27,317 nucleotides of DNA from a virus: IMG/VR virus record IMGVR_UViG_3300044971_000257, positions 1-27,317 of that record; one strand, written 5' to 3'. Both the position numbers and the translations under genes were made by a program. Each line of letters starts with the position of its first letter. Positions within the stretch are counted from its first letter, which is position 1. The notes beneath the pieces are model-generated. The model saw nothing but the letters and a program-made list of their open reading frames with translations, was not told the DNA's origin and made no database searches. Positions 11,951 through 20,338 of the stretch are shown in pieces.

Positions 11951-14493
11951 CATACAACCCAAATAACTTTTTGAATAATCCAAACCCTGTTGGAACTCCA
12001 AATGTCATTGTTGTTACACCTGGCCCTATGGGGCAACAAGGCGCACAAGGTATTCAAGGCATTGCAGGTAACTTCTCTGCTCAAGGTACGCAAGGTACAC
12101 AAGGTTTACAAGGTGGCGGATTTAATCAGGCACAAGGAACACAGGGTTTACAAGGCCCACAAGGATTAACTGGTGTTCAAGGTACAAATGGTTTGCAAGG
12201 TGTACAGGGCGCACAAGGCACAACAGGTATTCAAGGCCAAACTGGTATTCAAGGCGCATTTGGTGTTCAAGGAACTAACGGAACACAAGGCACATCAGGA
12301 GCGCAGGGAGTTGAAGGCGTACAGGGTGCAACAGGTACACAGGGTTTAGTTGGCGTACAAGGAACTAATGGTGCGCAAGGTATTACGGGTACACAAGGAG
12401 CAACTGGTACACAGGGCTTGCTTGGTATTCAAGGTTCTATTGGTGCGCAAGGCATAACTGGCACAAACGGAACTCAGGGCGCGACAGGTACACAAGGCGT
12501 AACAGGAATTCAAGGCACACAGGGAACGCAGGGTGTGCAGGGCTTACTTGGTAATGTTGGAAATACTGGAACACAGGGAACAACAGGATCTCAGGGTTTA
12601 ACTGGATCTCAAGGCGCTATTGGCGATACTGGTTCACAGGGAACGCAGGGTGTTCAAGGTATTACTGGCGTACAAGGTTTAACTGGTGCGCAAGGAACAC
12701 AAGGAATTCAGGGCCATGACGGAACACAAGGATTAACTGGTGTTCAAGGAACTACGGGCGCACAAGGAACGATAGGCGCTCAAGGAACTGATGGAATACA
12801 AGGTTTAACAGGTATTCAAGGATCAACAGGTGCGCAGGGTTTAACTGGCTTACAAGGCACAACAGGTTCTCAAGGACTTGATGGAATTCAGGGAACTGTT
12901 GGAGCGCAAGGAACTCAAGGCGTACAGGGAATTACTGGTAGCCAAGGTGTTCAGGGCTTAAATGGTATTCAAGGTGTGCAAGGCCTTACTGGTGCAAGCG
13001 GTACATCATCATCTATTTTTGAGTATCAAGCAGACACTACAACTCAAACACCTGTACCTGCCGCTGGCAGAATTATTTGGAATAATGCCACACAAATTTC
13101 TTCAACAAACATTTACATTTCTCATTTAACAGATTTCAATGTGGACATTGATTTTCTATTAGCAAACATTAAAGATAATGACATTTTCTTTATTCAAGAT
13201 AGAACTGACTCTAACAATTATCAAGAGTGGGAAGTAAACGGCACACCTTCATCTGTTACTAACAGTTATTTCACTTTTCCTGTAACGCTTTTAGCATCAG
13301 GTGGAACAGGCACAACAAACTTTGCTAATAATCACAACCTTTCTCTCATTACTCAAAGCGTTGGTGTTCAAGGAGTTACAGGTGCGCAGGGTACAACAGG
13401 TGCGCAGGGAACTCAGGGCTTACAAGGTGTTCAGGGAACTGAAGGCTTACAAGGTACAACTGGAACTCAAGGACTTGTTGGCGCGCAGGGTCAGACTGGC
13501 GCACAAGGCATTGAAGGCTTGCAGGGTACTCAAGGAGTGCAGGGCGTAACTGGTTCTCAAGGACAAACTGGATCACAAGGTTTAGATGGTATTCAGGGAA
13601 CTACTGGCGCTCAAGGCTTAGAGGGAATTCAAGGCCATGAAGGAACTCAGGGTACGACTGGTGCGCAGGGCTTAGAAGGTTTGCAAGGAACTCAGGGAAC
13701 TCAGGGTATTCAGGGTGTAACTGGTAGCCAGGGAACAACTGGAACACAAGGCACACAAGGAACTCAAGGACTTGAGGGATTGCAAGGTGTTACAGGATCT
13801 CAAGGTACTGACGGCGTTAATGGTGTTCAAGGAACAACAGGTACTCAAGGTACAACTGGTACTCAGGGCATTGAAGGACTGCAAGGAATAACTGGTACGC
13901 AAGGTACTCAGGGGCTTGAGGGAATTCAGGGAACAACTGGATCACAAGGTACTGAGGGAATTCAAGGCATCACTGGTACTCAAGGCTTAACTGGATCTCA
14001 GGGAACTACGGGCGCAGAGGGTATTCAAGGCGTTCAAGGTACTAATGGAATTCAGGGCGCTACTGGAACTCAGGGAACAACAGGTAGCCAGGGAACTCAG
14101 GGTACTCAGGGAGTTCAAGGCACAACTGGACTTCAGGGATTAACTGGAACACAAGGTTTGCAAGGAACTTTGGGTACACAGGGAACTACTGGAACGCTTC
14201 CAACCGTTACATTTAACGCGCAAACAATTGCTTACACATTGGTTGCAGGAGATGTAAACAAATGGGTTACGCAGAGCGGTACTGCAAACATTACTGTTCC
14301 CGCTGGAACATTTAGCACTGGACAAGTTATTTATGTACAGCGCATTGGTGCAGGTGCGGTTTCTATCGTGGCAAGCGGTGTGACATTTACATCAAATGGA
14401 TCTGCAAGCCCAGTGTTACGCGCTCAATACAGTTCTGCATCAATCCTTTGTACTGGATCTAACACCTTTACAATTGTTGGAGACATTTCCTAA
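11947..14493 (+). CDS. Collagen-like fibre protein
   Basis: An 848-residue protein. After a 25-residue leader come two long Gly-X-Y regions, about residues 26-352 and 472-751, made of triplets such as GTQ, GLQ, GVQ and GTT. They contain almost no Pro; Gln and Thr fill the Y position. Between them is a globular domain (about 353-471; SIFEYQADTTTQTPVPAAGRI onward), and a C-terminal beta-rich domain (about 752-848; ITVPAGTFSTGQVIYVQRIGAG onward) that may be a trimerisation or receptor-binding knob. Such proteins form trimeric flexible fibres. Bacterial and viral collagen-like stalks with Thr-rich triplets can be heavily glycosylated (for example BclA of Bacillus). It overlaps the preceding adaptor gene (ATGA) and its stop overlaps that of the convergent methyltransferase gene. 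Confidence 0.85.
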   Translation: MTYNPNNFLNNPNPVGTPNVIVVTPGPMGQQGAQGIQGIAGNFSAQGTQGTQGLQGGGFNQAQGTQGLQGPQGLTGVQGTNGLQGVQGAQGTTGIQGQTGIQGAFGVQGTNGTQGTSGAQGVEGVQGATGTQGLVGVQGTNGAQGITGTQGATGTQGLLGIQGSIGAQGITGTNGTQGATGTQGVTGIQGTQGTQGVQGLLGNVGNTGTQGTTGSQGLTGSQGAIGDTGSQGTQGVQGITGVQGLTGAQGTQGIQGHDGTQGLTGVQGTTGAQGTIGAQGTDGIQGLTGIQGSTGAQGLTGLQGTTGSQGLDGIQGTVGAQGTQGVQGITGSQGVQGLNGIQGVQGLTGASGTSSSIFEYQADTTTQTPVPAAGRIIWNNATQISSTNIYISHLTDFNVDIDFLLANIKDNDIFFIQDRTDSNNYQEWEVNGTPSSVTNSYFTFPVTLLASGGTGTTNFANNHNLSLITQSVGVQGVTGAQGTTGAQGTQGLQGVQGTEGLQGTTGTQGLVGAQGQTGAQGIEGLQGTQGVQGVTGSQGQTGSQGLDGIQGTTGAQGLEGIQGHEGTQGTTGAQGLEGLQGTQGTQGIQGVTGSQGTTGTQGTQGTQGLEGLQGVTGSQGTDGVNGVQGTTGTQGTTGTQGIEGLQGITGTQGTQGLEGIQGTTGSQGTEGIQGITGTQGLTGSQGTTGAEGIQGVQGTNGIQGATGTQGTTGSQGTQGTQGVQGTTGLQGLTGTQGLQGTLGTQGTTGTLPTVTFNAQTIAYTLVAGDVNKWVTQSGTANITVPAGTFSTGQVIYVQRIGAGAVSIVASGVTFTSNGSASPVLRAQYSSASILCTGSNTFTIVGDIS
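12022..13002 (+). repeat. Gly-X-Gln/Thr coding repeat, first block
   Basis: About 109 tandem 9-base units of the pattern GGN-NNN-CAA/CAG/ACN encode the first collagen-like region. Codon choice varies between neighbours (GGA, GGT, GGC; CAA, CAG), so the protein is repetitive while the DNA is only approximately so. This limits slippage but could still allow length change by recombination. Confidence 0.8.
13360..14199 (+). repeat. Gly-X-Gln/Thr coding repeat, second block
   Basis: About 93 codon triplets of the same pattern encode the second collagen-like region. Near-identical phrases such as caaggaactcaaggt recur with varied wobble bases. The same repeat in both blocks offers a target for recombination that would delete the intervening globular domain. 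Confidence 0.8.
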
Positions 14494-15164
14494 CGAACCC
14501 ACAACATACCTACATCTGCGGTAGGGCGTAGGTTGGCTACTTTCCAACCGCCGTCTATCCACTCATCAGATGTAAGTTGATGCCAGGCATTTAGTTGATT
14601 GGTGTTATTAGATTGCATGTTGCCCCACACTTGCGGCTCTTGCAGATGGTTCACAATGTATTGCGCGGCCATCTCTCTGTAACCCAGGGTAAATAAATAA
14701 TCTAACTGATCCTCATGTTGGTGCATGGTTTCAAATGTCCACTCAAAACAAATCATGCCCCCGTAATGGCGTGTCATGCCTTTCATCACTTGCCACTCTG
14801 CACCTTCAACATCAATCTTGATTAGGTCAGGGTTGCCGTATGTATCTGCAAGGGTGTCAATGGTGATTGTGTTTACTTCTACCTCACGGTGAGGCTTGCC
14901 TTTGTATGGCATGCCATCTTTGGTTAGCCACTCTTGGTTAAGCGAACTTAGGCCATCTTCATCTGCCTCATAAAACTTTAAGCGTTCGCCATCTTTGTCA
15001 CTGACTGCCATTCTAAGAGGCACAACATTGGGGTTGTAGATGAAGTTACCAACTAACTCTGAAAACACGCGTGGAGCGGCTTCTAAGGCTATTACGCGGT
15101 ATCCTTGTTTTAATCCTGCAAGCGTTGCATCACCGCGATTAGCACCAACATCAAATAGAAGCAT
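14490..15164 (-). CDS. FkbM-family methyltransferase
   Basis: A 224-residue SAM-dependent enzyme. Motif I is FDVGANRGD (4-12), the acidic residue binding the ribose is E28 in ALEAAP, and DLIKIDVEGAEW (113-124) is the diagnostic FkbM block. These enzymes usually methylate a hydroxyl of a sugar or polyketide. The start ATG follows AAAGGAT by six bases and overlaps the TPR gene by 14 bases. The C-terminal part (WTFETMHQHEDQLDYLF onward) is complete for the family. Stop codons of this gene and of the fibre gene overlap, tail to tail. Encoding sugar methylation next to a Thr/Gln-rich fibre suggests modification of a glycan, either on the fibre or on the host surface. Confidence 0.88.
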   Translation of the reverse strand: MLLFDVGANRGDATLAGLKQGYRVIALEAAPRVFSELVGNFIYNPNVVPLRMAVSDKDGERLKFYEADEDGLSSLNQEWLTKDGMPYKGKPHREVEVNTITIDTLADTYGNPDLIKIDVEGAEWQVMKGMTRHYGGMICFEWTFETMHQHEDQLDYLFTLGYREMAAQYIVNHLQEPQVWGNMQSNNTNQLNAWHQLTSDEWIDGGWKVANLRPTADVGMLWVR

Positions 15165-15714
15165 TGCCTATCCTTTCAAGATTATGTTGCACAGCGGACT
15201 TGTATCCTGGGTCAATGTCCATTGCGTTTAAGCGACCTAGTATTTGGATACTTTCATCTTTACGCCCTATCCACCAAGCGGCTACTGCTTTTTCAAACAG
15301 CAATACATACTGCCCTTCATAACCAACATGGACAGGAAGCGGTGAATTAAGTTGATTATGCAATCCAATGTTTGCCCAGGTGTAGCACTCTTGCCATTGC
15401 CCTAAACGCTCATGAAACTGCGCCAAAAGGAAATAACCTTCAGGGCGGTATGGCAAATAAGCAACAGCCTGCAATAAACAATTGCTCACAGTGGCATTAC
15501 GGTCATTTTGGTCATCAAAGCAATGGGCCGCTTTAAGAAGTGACGCATAAACTAAGGTTGGGTGTGTCTCATGGCCGTACTCTGCGGTGCGCAAATAGAA
15601 AGAAACGGCTGATGCTGTTTGGTTTTGCTTCTCGTACTCCACTGCCACATCAAAATTAAGCGCTGGATTAAATGGATCTTTAGATAGTTCTACGACTAAC
15701 TGCTCAATTTTCAT
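15151..15714 (-). CDS. TPR-like helical repeat protein
   Basis: A 187-residue protein from the ATG at 15714, which has GGAGG nine bases upstream (a TTG two codons earlier is nearer to that site but less usual). Paired helices of tetratricopeptide type can be read: NPALNFDVAVEYEKQNQTAS, then SFYLRTAEYG; EGYFLLAQFHERLGQWQECY, with TWANIGLHN; and FEKAVAAWWIGRKDESIQIL. These fit about three to four TPR units. TPR repeats often accompany sugar-transferring or sugar-modifying enzymes, holding the protein substrate. The gene overlaps both neighbours by 11-14 bases, so the three minus-strand genes form one operon. Confidence 0.7.
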   Translation of the reverse strand: MKIEQLVVELSKDPFNPALNFDVAVEYEKQNQTASAVSFYLRTAEYGHETHPTLVYASLLKAAHCFDDQNDRNATVSNCLLQAVAYLPYRPEGYFLLAQFHERLGQWQECYTWANIGLHNQLNSPLPVHVGYEGQYVLLFEKAVAAWWIGRKDESIQILGRLNAMDIDPGYKSAVQHNLERIGNASI

Positions 15715-16705
15715 ACGCAAGTGCCTCCATAATTAAATCCTCTACTACTGCCCCAGGTACTTGCAAGACAAATGCGGCGTTATCCTGGAAGCCAAATGAC
15801 ACCAAAAGGTTGCCGTTATGGACTGCCGCACCTACACAGAACTCAACGCGAGCATCTAAGAACGAGAATTCCTTACTTAGCCCTACAACATTGAGTTCCT
15901 GATCCCACACAACCAAGCGGTGACGGTAAATGGCATCTTTTTGCTTGAGGTAATTCTTAAATAGATCTACCTCATGGGTAATGGAGATGTACATGTTGCC
16001 CCACCGTATGACCTGGCTAGATCCGCGTTGATCCTTAGGCGCTGATGCTGTTGGCTTAACAAATACCTGCTCACATTCACCACTAAGCGGACTGGCATAA
16101 ACTAATTCTGTTGGCATTGTCCATTTGATGAAGTGATAAGGCTTATCTAGGACAGGTATCCAATTCTTCTCACAGTAAGAAGTGTTAGGAGCAGGGGCTT
16201 TGATGCGCACACGCCTGACTTCTTTGACTGCCCAGTTATCCCAGTCAATCTCAATAAGGCTGTACTCCATGCGGCCTACGCCGTTGGTTGTGGTGTCACG
16301 GCGAACGCCTACTAAGTAATAATCATCTAACCACTGAACTACGCGGCAATCTTCTTCACCCACAAACTCCCAAATGGGTTCAACATCTAATTCAGATGTA
16401 TCCACTTTGGCGTGGTGAGTCATTTCAAGATTATCATTGAGGCGGCACAAGTAATTGACCGTAACTAAGCGGCGATCCTTCTCAGGGTGCAGGTATGACA
16501 GTGGCCCAAATCGGCTAGGAAACTTCTGCTCATTTTCTGCGTGGTACAGCGTGTAATTAACATGGCGTAAGTTCACAAGAATGTTGCCCTTGTCATCAAT
16601 AAAGATTGATGGGTTCATTAGCCCAGTGCCGCTAGTTAATCCGTGAGGGATTACCAGGGGCGCAAGTTTGCCACCGTGTTGAACTGCCTTCTCTACTAAG
16701 TTCAT
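15704..16705 (-). CDS. Five-bladed beta-propeller, GH43/GH130-like carbohydrate enzyme
   Basis: A 333-residue protein with the repeated strand pattern of a five-bladed propeller. Landmarks: GLMNPSIF (28-35), E118-D119-x-R121 in GEEDCRVVQW, EKNWIPV (179-185), RGSSQVIRWGNMYISITHEV (227-246), IYRHRLVVWD (259-268) and RVEFCVGAA with LLVSFGFQDNAA near the end. The order NPS, ED-R, EKNW, HR, EF is that of glycoside-phosphorylase and mannosyltransferase relatives of GH130 rather than classical GH43. It may transfer or remove a sugar. ATG 16705 follows TAAGGAT. It heads the minus-strand operon, so its promoter should be in the gap before the portal. Exact activity is not known. Confidence 0.6.
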   Translation of the reverse strand: MNLVEKAVQHGGKLAPLVIPHGLTSGTGLMNPSIFIDDKGNILVNLRHVNYTLYHAENEQKFPSRFGPLSYLHPEKDRRLVTVNYLCRLNDNLEMTHHAKVDTSELDVEPIWEFVGEEDCRVVQWLDDYYLVGVRRDTTTNGVGRMEYSLIEIDWDNWAVKEVRRVRIKAPAPNTSYCEKNWIPVLDKPYHFIKWTMPTELVYASPLSGECEQVFVKPTASAPKDQRGSSQVIRWGNMYISITHEVDLFKNYLKQKDAIYRHRLVVWDQELNVVGLSKEFSFLDARVEFCVGAAVHNGNLLVSFGFQDNAAFVLQVPGAVVEDLIMEALAYEN

Positions 16706-16788
16706 AATCCTTACAATACATGATGTTCAGAAAATCGCTATCATTGCAACACGCCTGATTTACAAGAGGCATAACAAGGGAGATACGC
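16706..16788. promoter_or_regulatory. Divergent gap between the propeller and portal genes
   Basis: This 83-base gap must contain the promoter of the minus-strand cassette and perhaps one for the portal operon. AAGGGAG at 16776-16782 is the portal ribosome site. I could not find a convincing -35/-10 pair on either strand, only isolated hexamers (TTGTAA, TATTGT) with poor spacing. Confidence 0.3.
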
Positions 16789-18636
16789 ATGGGTCTGCGT
16801 GACCGTATCGCAAGAGCATTAGCAACTCAAGACATTGAAAAAGGCCCTAACCTGCCTGCGGGTGCTACAACAATTGGCACTGACGCACTCATGGCATCAT
16901 CAGGTTTAGCAATGCAACAAACTTACGGCAACAATGTTGCTCTCCCACGCGCACCATTTAGTTCAACAGTTCCATTTGGCCCAGGAAATCCAATTATCCC
17001 TGGTGCGATTAACCCAATTAACCCTGCCACTGGCCGCCCTGAACCGCGCCGTTATGAGTACCAGGTTGCTCAGAACATCAACATTGTTCCAACGCGCTTA
17101 GTTCCATTTTCAACATTACGCGCCGCTGGTGACAGTATTGACATTCTGCGCCGTTGCATTGAAGTAACTAAATCAAAGATGAACGGTTTACAGTTTGACA
17201 TTGTTCTTGGTGCAGACGCATCAGAGAAGATTGCGGCAGAGTCAGGTGGCGATCATGTGCGCGCTATGGCTAAGGCCCGCGAAAAGTACACAGATGAAAT
17301 TAACCGCTTGCGTGAGTTTTGGGAAAACCCTGACAAGGCAAACGGATACACATGGAATGACTGGATCAACATTGCAATTGAGGACATTCTTGTAATTGAT
17401 GCACTTGCTATTTACCCACAACCAACAGTAGGCGGAGATCTTTACGGTTTCCAAATCCTTGATGGTTCAACAATCAAACCACTCATTGATGACCGCGGTA
17501 TGCGCCCAATGTCACCTAACGCCGCGTTCCAACAGATCCTTTACGGTTTTCCACGCTCAGAGTTTTCTGCAACAGAAGAAGATCCAAAGGCAGATGGTGA
17601 ATTTACATCTGATCAATTGGCTTACTTGGTTCGCAATCGCCGCTCAACAACCGTTTATGGATTTAGCCCAGTAGAGCGAGCGCTACCACTTGCTGACATT
17701 TACTTGCGCCGCCAACAATGGATCAGAGCAGAGTACACAGACGGTGTAATGCCTGAACTTATGTTTACAACTGATGAAGATTGGGGAACTAACCCTGATC
17801 TCTTGCTTGCTTATGAGCGTATTCTTAATGATGACCTTGCAGGACAGACAGAGCAACGCAAGCGCGCTCGCCTATTGCCAAAGGGCTTAACACCTGTTGT
17901 TAATGAAGGTTATGGCGAAAAGTTCAAGGACACACTTGATGATTATTTAGTTACTTCTATTTGCGGACACTTTGGCGTACAACCATCTGAAATTGGTTTC
18001 TCACCAAAGGGCGGATTAGGTGGAGCAGGCTATGCAGAAGGACAAGCAGAAAACGGTGAAGCGCTAGGCATTGGGCCTCTTGCTAACTGGATCTCTAAGC
18101 AACTTACAAATCTTTCTTACACATACTTAGGTATGCCGCGTGAACTTGAATTCAAATTGCTTACATCAGAGCGCAAAGACACAGAAGAAAATGCGCGTAA
18201 GAATGAGATTGAAGTGCGCTCAGGTGGTAAGTCAATCAACGAGCGCAGATCAGAACTTGGTTTGCCGTTGCTTGATACACCTCAAGCAGACATGCCAATT
18301 ATGGTTGCAGGTTCAAGCGTTCTTTTATTCTCACCTGATGGATTGATTGATGCGGCGGCGGCGGCAACAGCGCCAACACTAAGCGGCCCTGATGCAACAC
18401 CTGATGCGCCTACAACACCAAATCCTCTTGAACAAAAACCTTCAACAGAGGTACAGCCTGAAGAAGATGAAGTGACTGAAGTAAAAGCATTTATGAAATG
18501 GGCGGCTAAGGGTAAGCGCGCAAGATTATTTGAATTCAAATCACTTGATCCAATTGTGGGAGATGCGCTCAACCGTTGTGCTTTTGATGGTGATTTAGAT
18601 ACTGCGCGAGCGCTGGCTAAGGCTTATCTAACATGA
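16789..18636 (+). CDS. Portal protein
   Basis: A 615-residue portal. After a Pro-rich N-terminus, the sequence from about residue 90 (YEYQVAQNINIVP) is typical: RLVPFSTLRAAGDSIDILRRCI, a wing segment (YGFQILDGSTIKPLIDDRG), and the conserved VYGFSPVERALPLADIYLRRQQW with LTPVVNEGYGEKFKDTLDDY and GHFGVQPSEIGF. Twelve copies form the ring at the head vertex through which DNA passes and to which the tail joins. The last 100 residues are an Ala/Thr/Pro-rich linker followed by a helical tail (FMKWAAKGKRARLFEFK) not needed for the core. It overlaps the MuF gene by four bases. Confidence 0.92.
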   Translation: MGLRDRIARALATQDIEKGPNLPAGATTIGTDALMASSGLAMQQTYGNNVALPRAPFSSTVPFGPGNPIIPGAINPINPATGRPEPRRYEYQVAQNINIVPTRLVPFSTLRAAGDSIDILRRCIEVTKSKMNGLQFDIVLGADASEKIAAESGGDHVRAMAKAREKYTDEINRLREFWENPDKANGYTWNDWINIAIEDILVIDALAIYPQPTVGGDLYGFQILDGSTIKPLIDDRGMRPMSPNAAFQQILYGFPRSEFSATEEDPKADGEFTSDQLAYLVRNRRSTTVYGFSPVERALPLADIYLRRQQWIRAEYTDGVMPELMFTTDEDWGTNPDLLLAYERILNDDLAGQTEQRKRARLLPKGLTPVVNEGYGEKFKDTLDDYLVTSICGHFGVQPSEIGFSPKGGLGGAGYAEGQAENGEALGIGPLANWISKQLTNLSYTYLGMPRELEFKLLTSERKDTEENARKNEIEVRSGGKSINERRSELGLPLLDTPQADMPIMVAGSSVLLFSPDGLIDAAAAATAPTLSGPDATPDAPTTPNPLEQKPSTEVQPEEDEVTEVKAFMKWAAKGKRARLFEFKSLDPIVGDALNRCAFDGDLDTARALAKAYLT

Positions 18637-20336
18637 TTGAGGGCGCTCTCAAGGCAGATGGGCGCTTAGCGGCAAAGAACGCAGTGAAGATTAGGGCGGC
18701 ACTGCACCAGGTAACAGACTTCAAGCGAGTCTTTAACAAATACCAGGAAACAATGCCACAGCCTACGGATAACCCTACCCAGGATCGTGTGCGCGCTCGT
18801 TCATGGGTTTTGCTAAATGTGTACTTAAATGATGAACCGTTACGCAATGCCGTTATGCAGGCATGGGCTGAGGCTTATGTTTTGGGTGCTGTTGCCGCTA
18901 GTGAATGGTTAGAAAAAACCCGTATAGCAAACAAGGCTGATGACATTGAAATCAATTGGGATAAATGGCGGCCAGGAGATACGGCTACCGCTTTAAGAAT
19001 TACTCCAACTGAAGGTTTTAGCAAATACTTGCGGACGGTAAATGCTGATAGTTATTTCAAAAATTTTAACAAAGAAACTGTTGAAAATTTAGGCACTGCG
19101 CTTTCTAATGCAATTACTCTAGGCTTAGACGCTGAAAGTGCCGCTGTAATGATTGGCAAGCATGTTGCAAATCCTAGCCGCGCTTTAACTATTGCCATCA
19201 CTGAGCAAAACCGCGCTATGTCATTTTCAACTATTCAAAGATACCAGGCGGCAGGTTTGCAAAAAATGGAATGGGCCGTATCTGATCCGTGTGACATTTG
19301 TGCAAAGAATGATGGGCAAATAATTCAGATTGGGCAAACATTTGCGTCAGGTGACGCTCAACCCCCTGCTCACCCACACTGCCGTTGTGTGTTACTACCT
19401 GTAATTCCTGGTATGGAAGATAATCCCGCTGGCATTGATGGAACAGTTACAACCCCTACAACTGGTGCTGACGGTGCAATTTCAACTGAACCATTAGTGC
19501 CAACAGTTACATCATCAACAGAATGGCAACCAGTTGATGAAGCGGGTTGGATAGAAAGACAAACTAGATACAGAATTTCACGCAATCTTCCGCCGCCTAA
19601 TTTATTTCAAACAAGCATAATTAGAGATCAGTTTAATGACGCAAGTATTATTCTTGAAAAAGGCAATGTTACTGTTTTGCTAGACAAAAAATTAAAAACC
19701 GTAACTGATGAAATGTTAGATGCGTTTTTAACAAACTTTGATGAGGTTTATGAAAAATTACCTGCCTGGCGCAAACTCAATCCTGATGGAACAATAAAAG
19801 ATTTCTTGCTTTTAATTAAGGAAGGCGTGGAAGGCACTAAGGGTAATGTTAATGCTTACACTTATTTGGGTCATGACACTATTTGGTTTAGCGCTCAAAC
19901 TGTTAGAAATGCAGTGAGCGCTCCTAGAATTTTGACAGAACCAGGAGCAGACATTGCAAGATACCGTTTGCCTAATGGCAATAAAACGCGTTGGAGCATG
20001 CCTGTTGCTTATGAAGTGAATGAAAACAAATACACTATTGCACACGAATTAGGCCATGATGTAGATAGCAATAGCAACAACCCTATGCGTGGCAGATTTG
20101 TAGGAGGGTTGCGCCGTAAGTATAAAGATGGCGATTTATGGAGCGCTTATGGAACTGAGAACGCTAAAGAAGCCTATGCTGAAGTGTTTGCTCAATGGCT
20201 TTTGGGAGAACAAACACCAGTGACTCAAGCATTTGCTGAACGCTTTGGTTGGAATTTGGGCTTACAAGAGTATTGGGATTTAATGCCCGATTACTTAAAA
20301 TGGAAACCTTCTATGAGACAGACAGGACAGGGGTAA
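18633..20336 (+). CDS. MuF head protein fused to an HExxH metallopeptidase domain
   Basis: A 567-residue two-part protein. Residues 1-260 are a MuF/SPP1 gp7-like head morphogenesis domain; the signature is WAVSDPCDICAKNDG (about 211-226) with PPAHPHCRC (about 242-250), a Cys/His cluster that may bind zinc. A Thr/Pro-rich linker (about 261-300) leads to a C-terminal domain with H471-E-L-G-H475 in AHELGHDVD and a probable third ligand E513 in KEAYAEVFAQW, the layout of a zinc metallopeptidase. MuF proteins are carried in the head in few copies and may enter with DNA. Fusions of MuF to toxin-like domains are known in phages. Here the enzyme could act on host proteins after injection, or on the head. 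The N-terminal GALKADGRLAAKNAV is helical. Confidence 0.8.
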   Translation: MIEGALKADGRLAAKNAVKIRAALHQVTDFKRVFNKYQETMPQPTDNPTQDRVRARSWVLLNVYLNDEPLRNAVMQAWAEAYVLGAVAASEWLEKTRIANKADDIEINWDKWRPGDTATALRITPTEGFSKYLRTVNADSYFKNFNKETVENLGTALSNAITLGLDAESAAVMIGKHVANPSRALTIAITEQNRAMSFSTIQRYQAAGLQKMEWAVSDPCDICAKNDGQIIQIGQTFASGDAQPPAHPHCRCVLLPVIPGMEDNPAGIDGTVTTPTTGADGAISTEPLVPTVTSSTEWQPVDEAGWIERQTRYRISRNLPPPNLFQTSIIRDQFNDASIILEKGNVTVLLDKKLKTVTDEMLDAFLTNFDEVYEKLPAWRKLNPDGTIKDFLLLIKEGVEGTKGNVNAYTYLGHDTIWFSAQTVRNAVSAPRILTEPGADIARYRLPNGNKTRWSMPVAYEVNENKYTIAHELGHDVDSNSNNPMRGRFVGGLRRKYKDGDLWSAYGTENAKEAYAEVFAQWLLGEQTPVTQAFAERFGWNLGLQEYWDLMPDYLKWKPSMRQTGQG

Positions 20337-20338
20337 CA

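Noticed and set aside
13376-13902. Minus-strand open frames with Leu/Ser-rich repeats
   Set aside because: They are antisense shadows of the Gly-X-Gln repeat; they lack ribosome sites and would be low-complexity Ser/Leu/Cys chains.
12022-14199. Dense direct repeats resembling a CRISPR or satellite array
   Set aside because: Repeat unit is a 9-base codon pattern without constant repeat or unique spacers, and it is in frame with a collagen-like protein.
20249-20338. Longer N-terminus for the ADP-ribosyltransferase-like gene
   Set aside because: It would run through the end of the MuF gene, and the ATG at 20339 with GGACAGGGG upstream is a better start.
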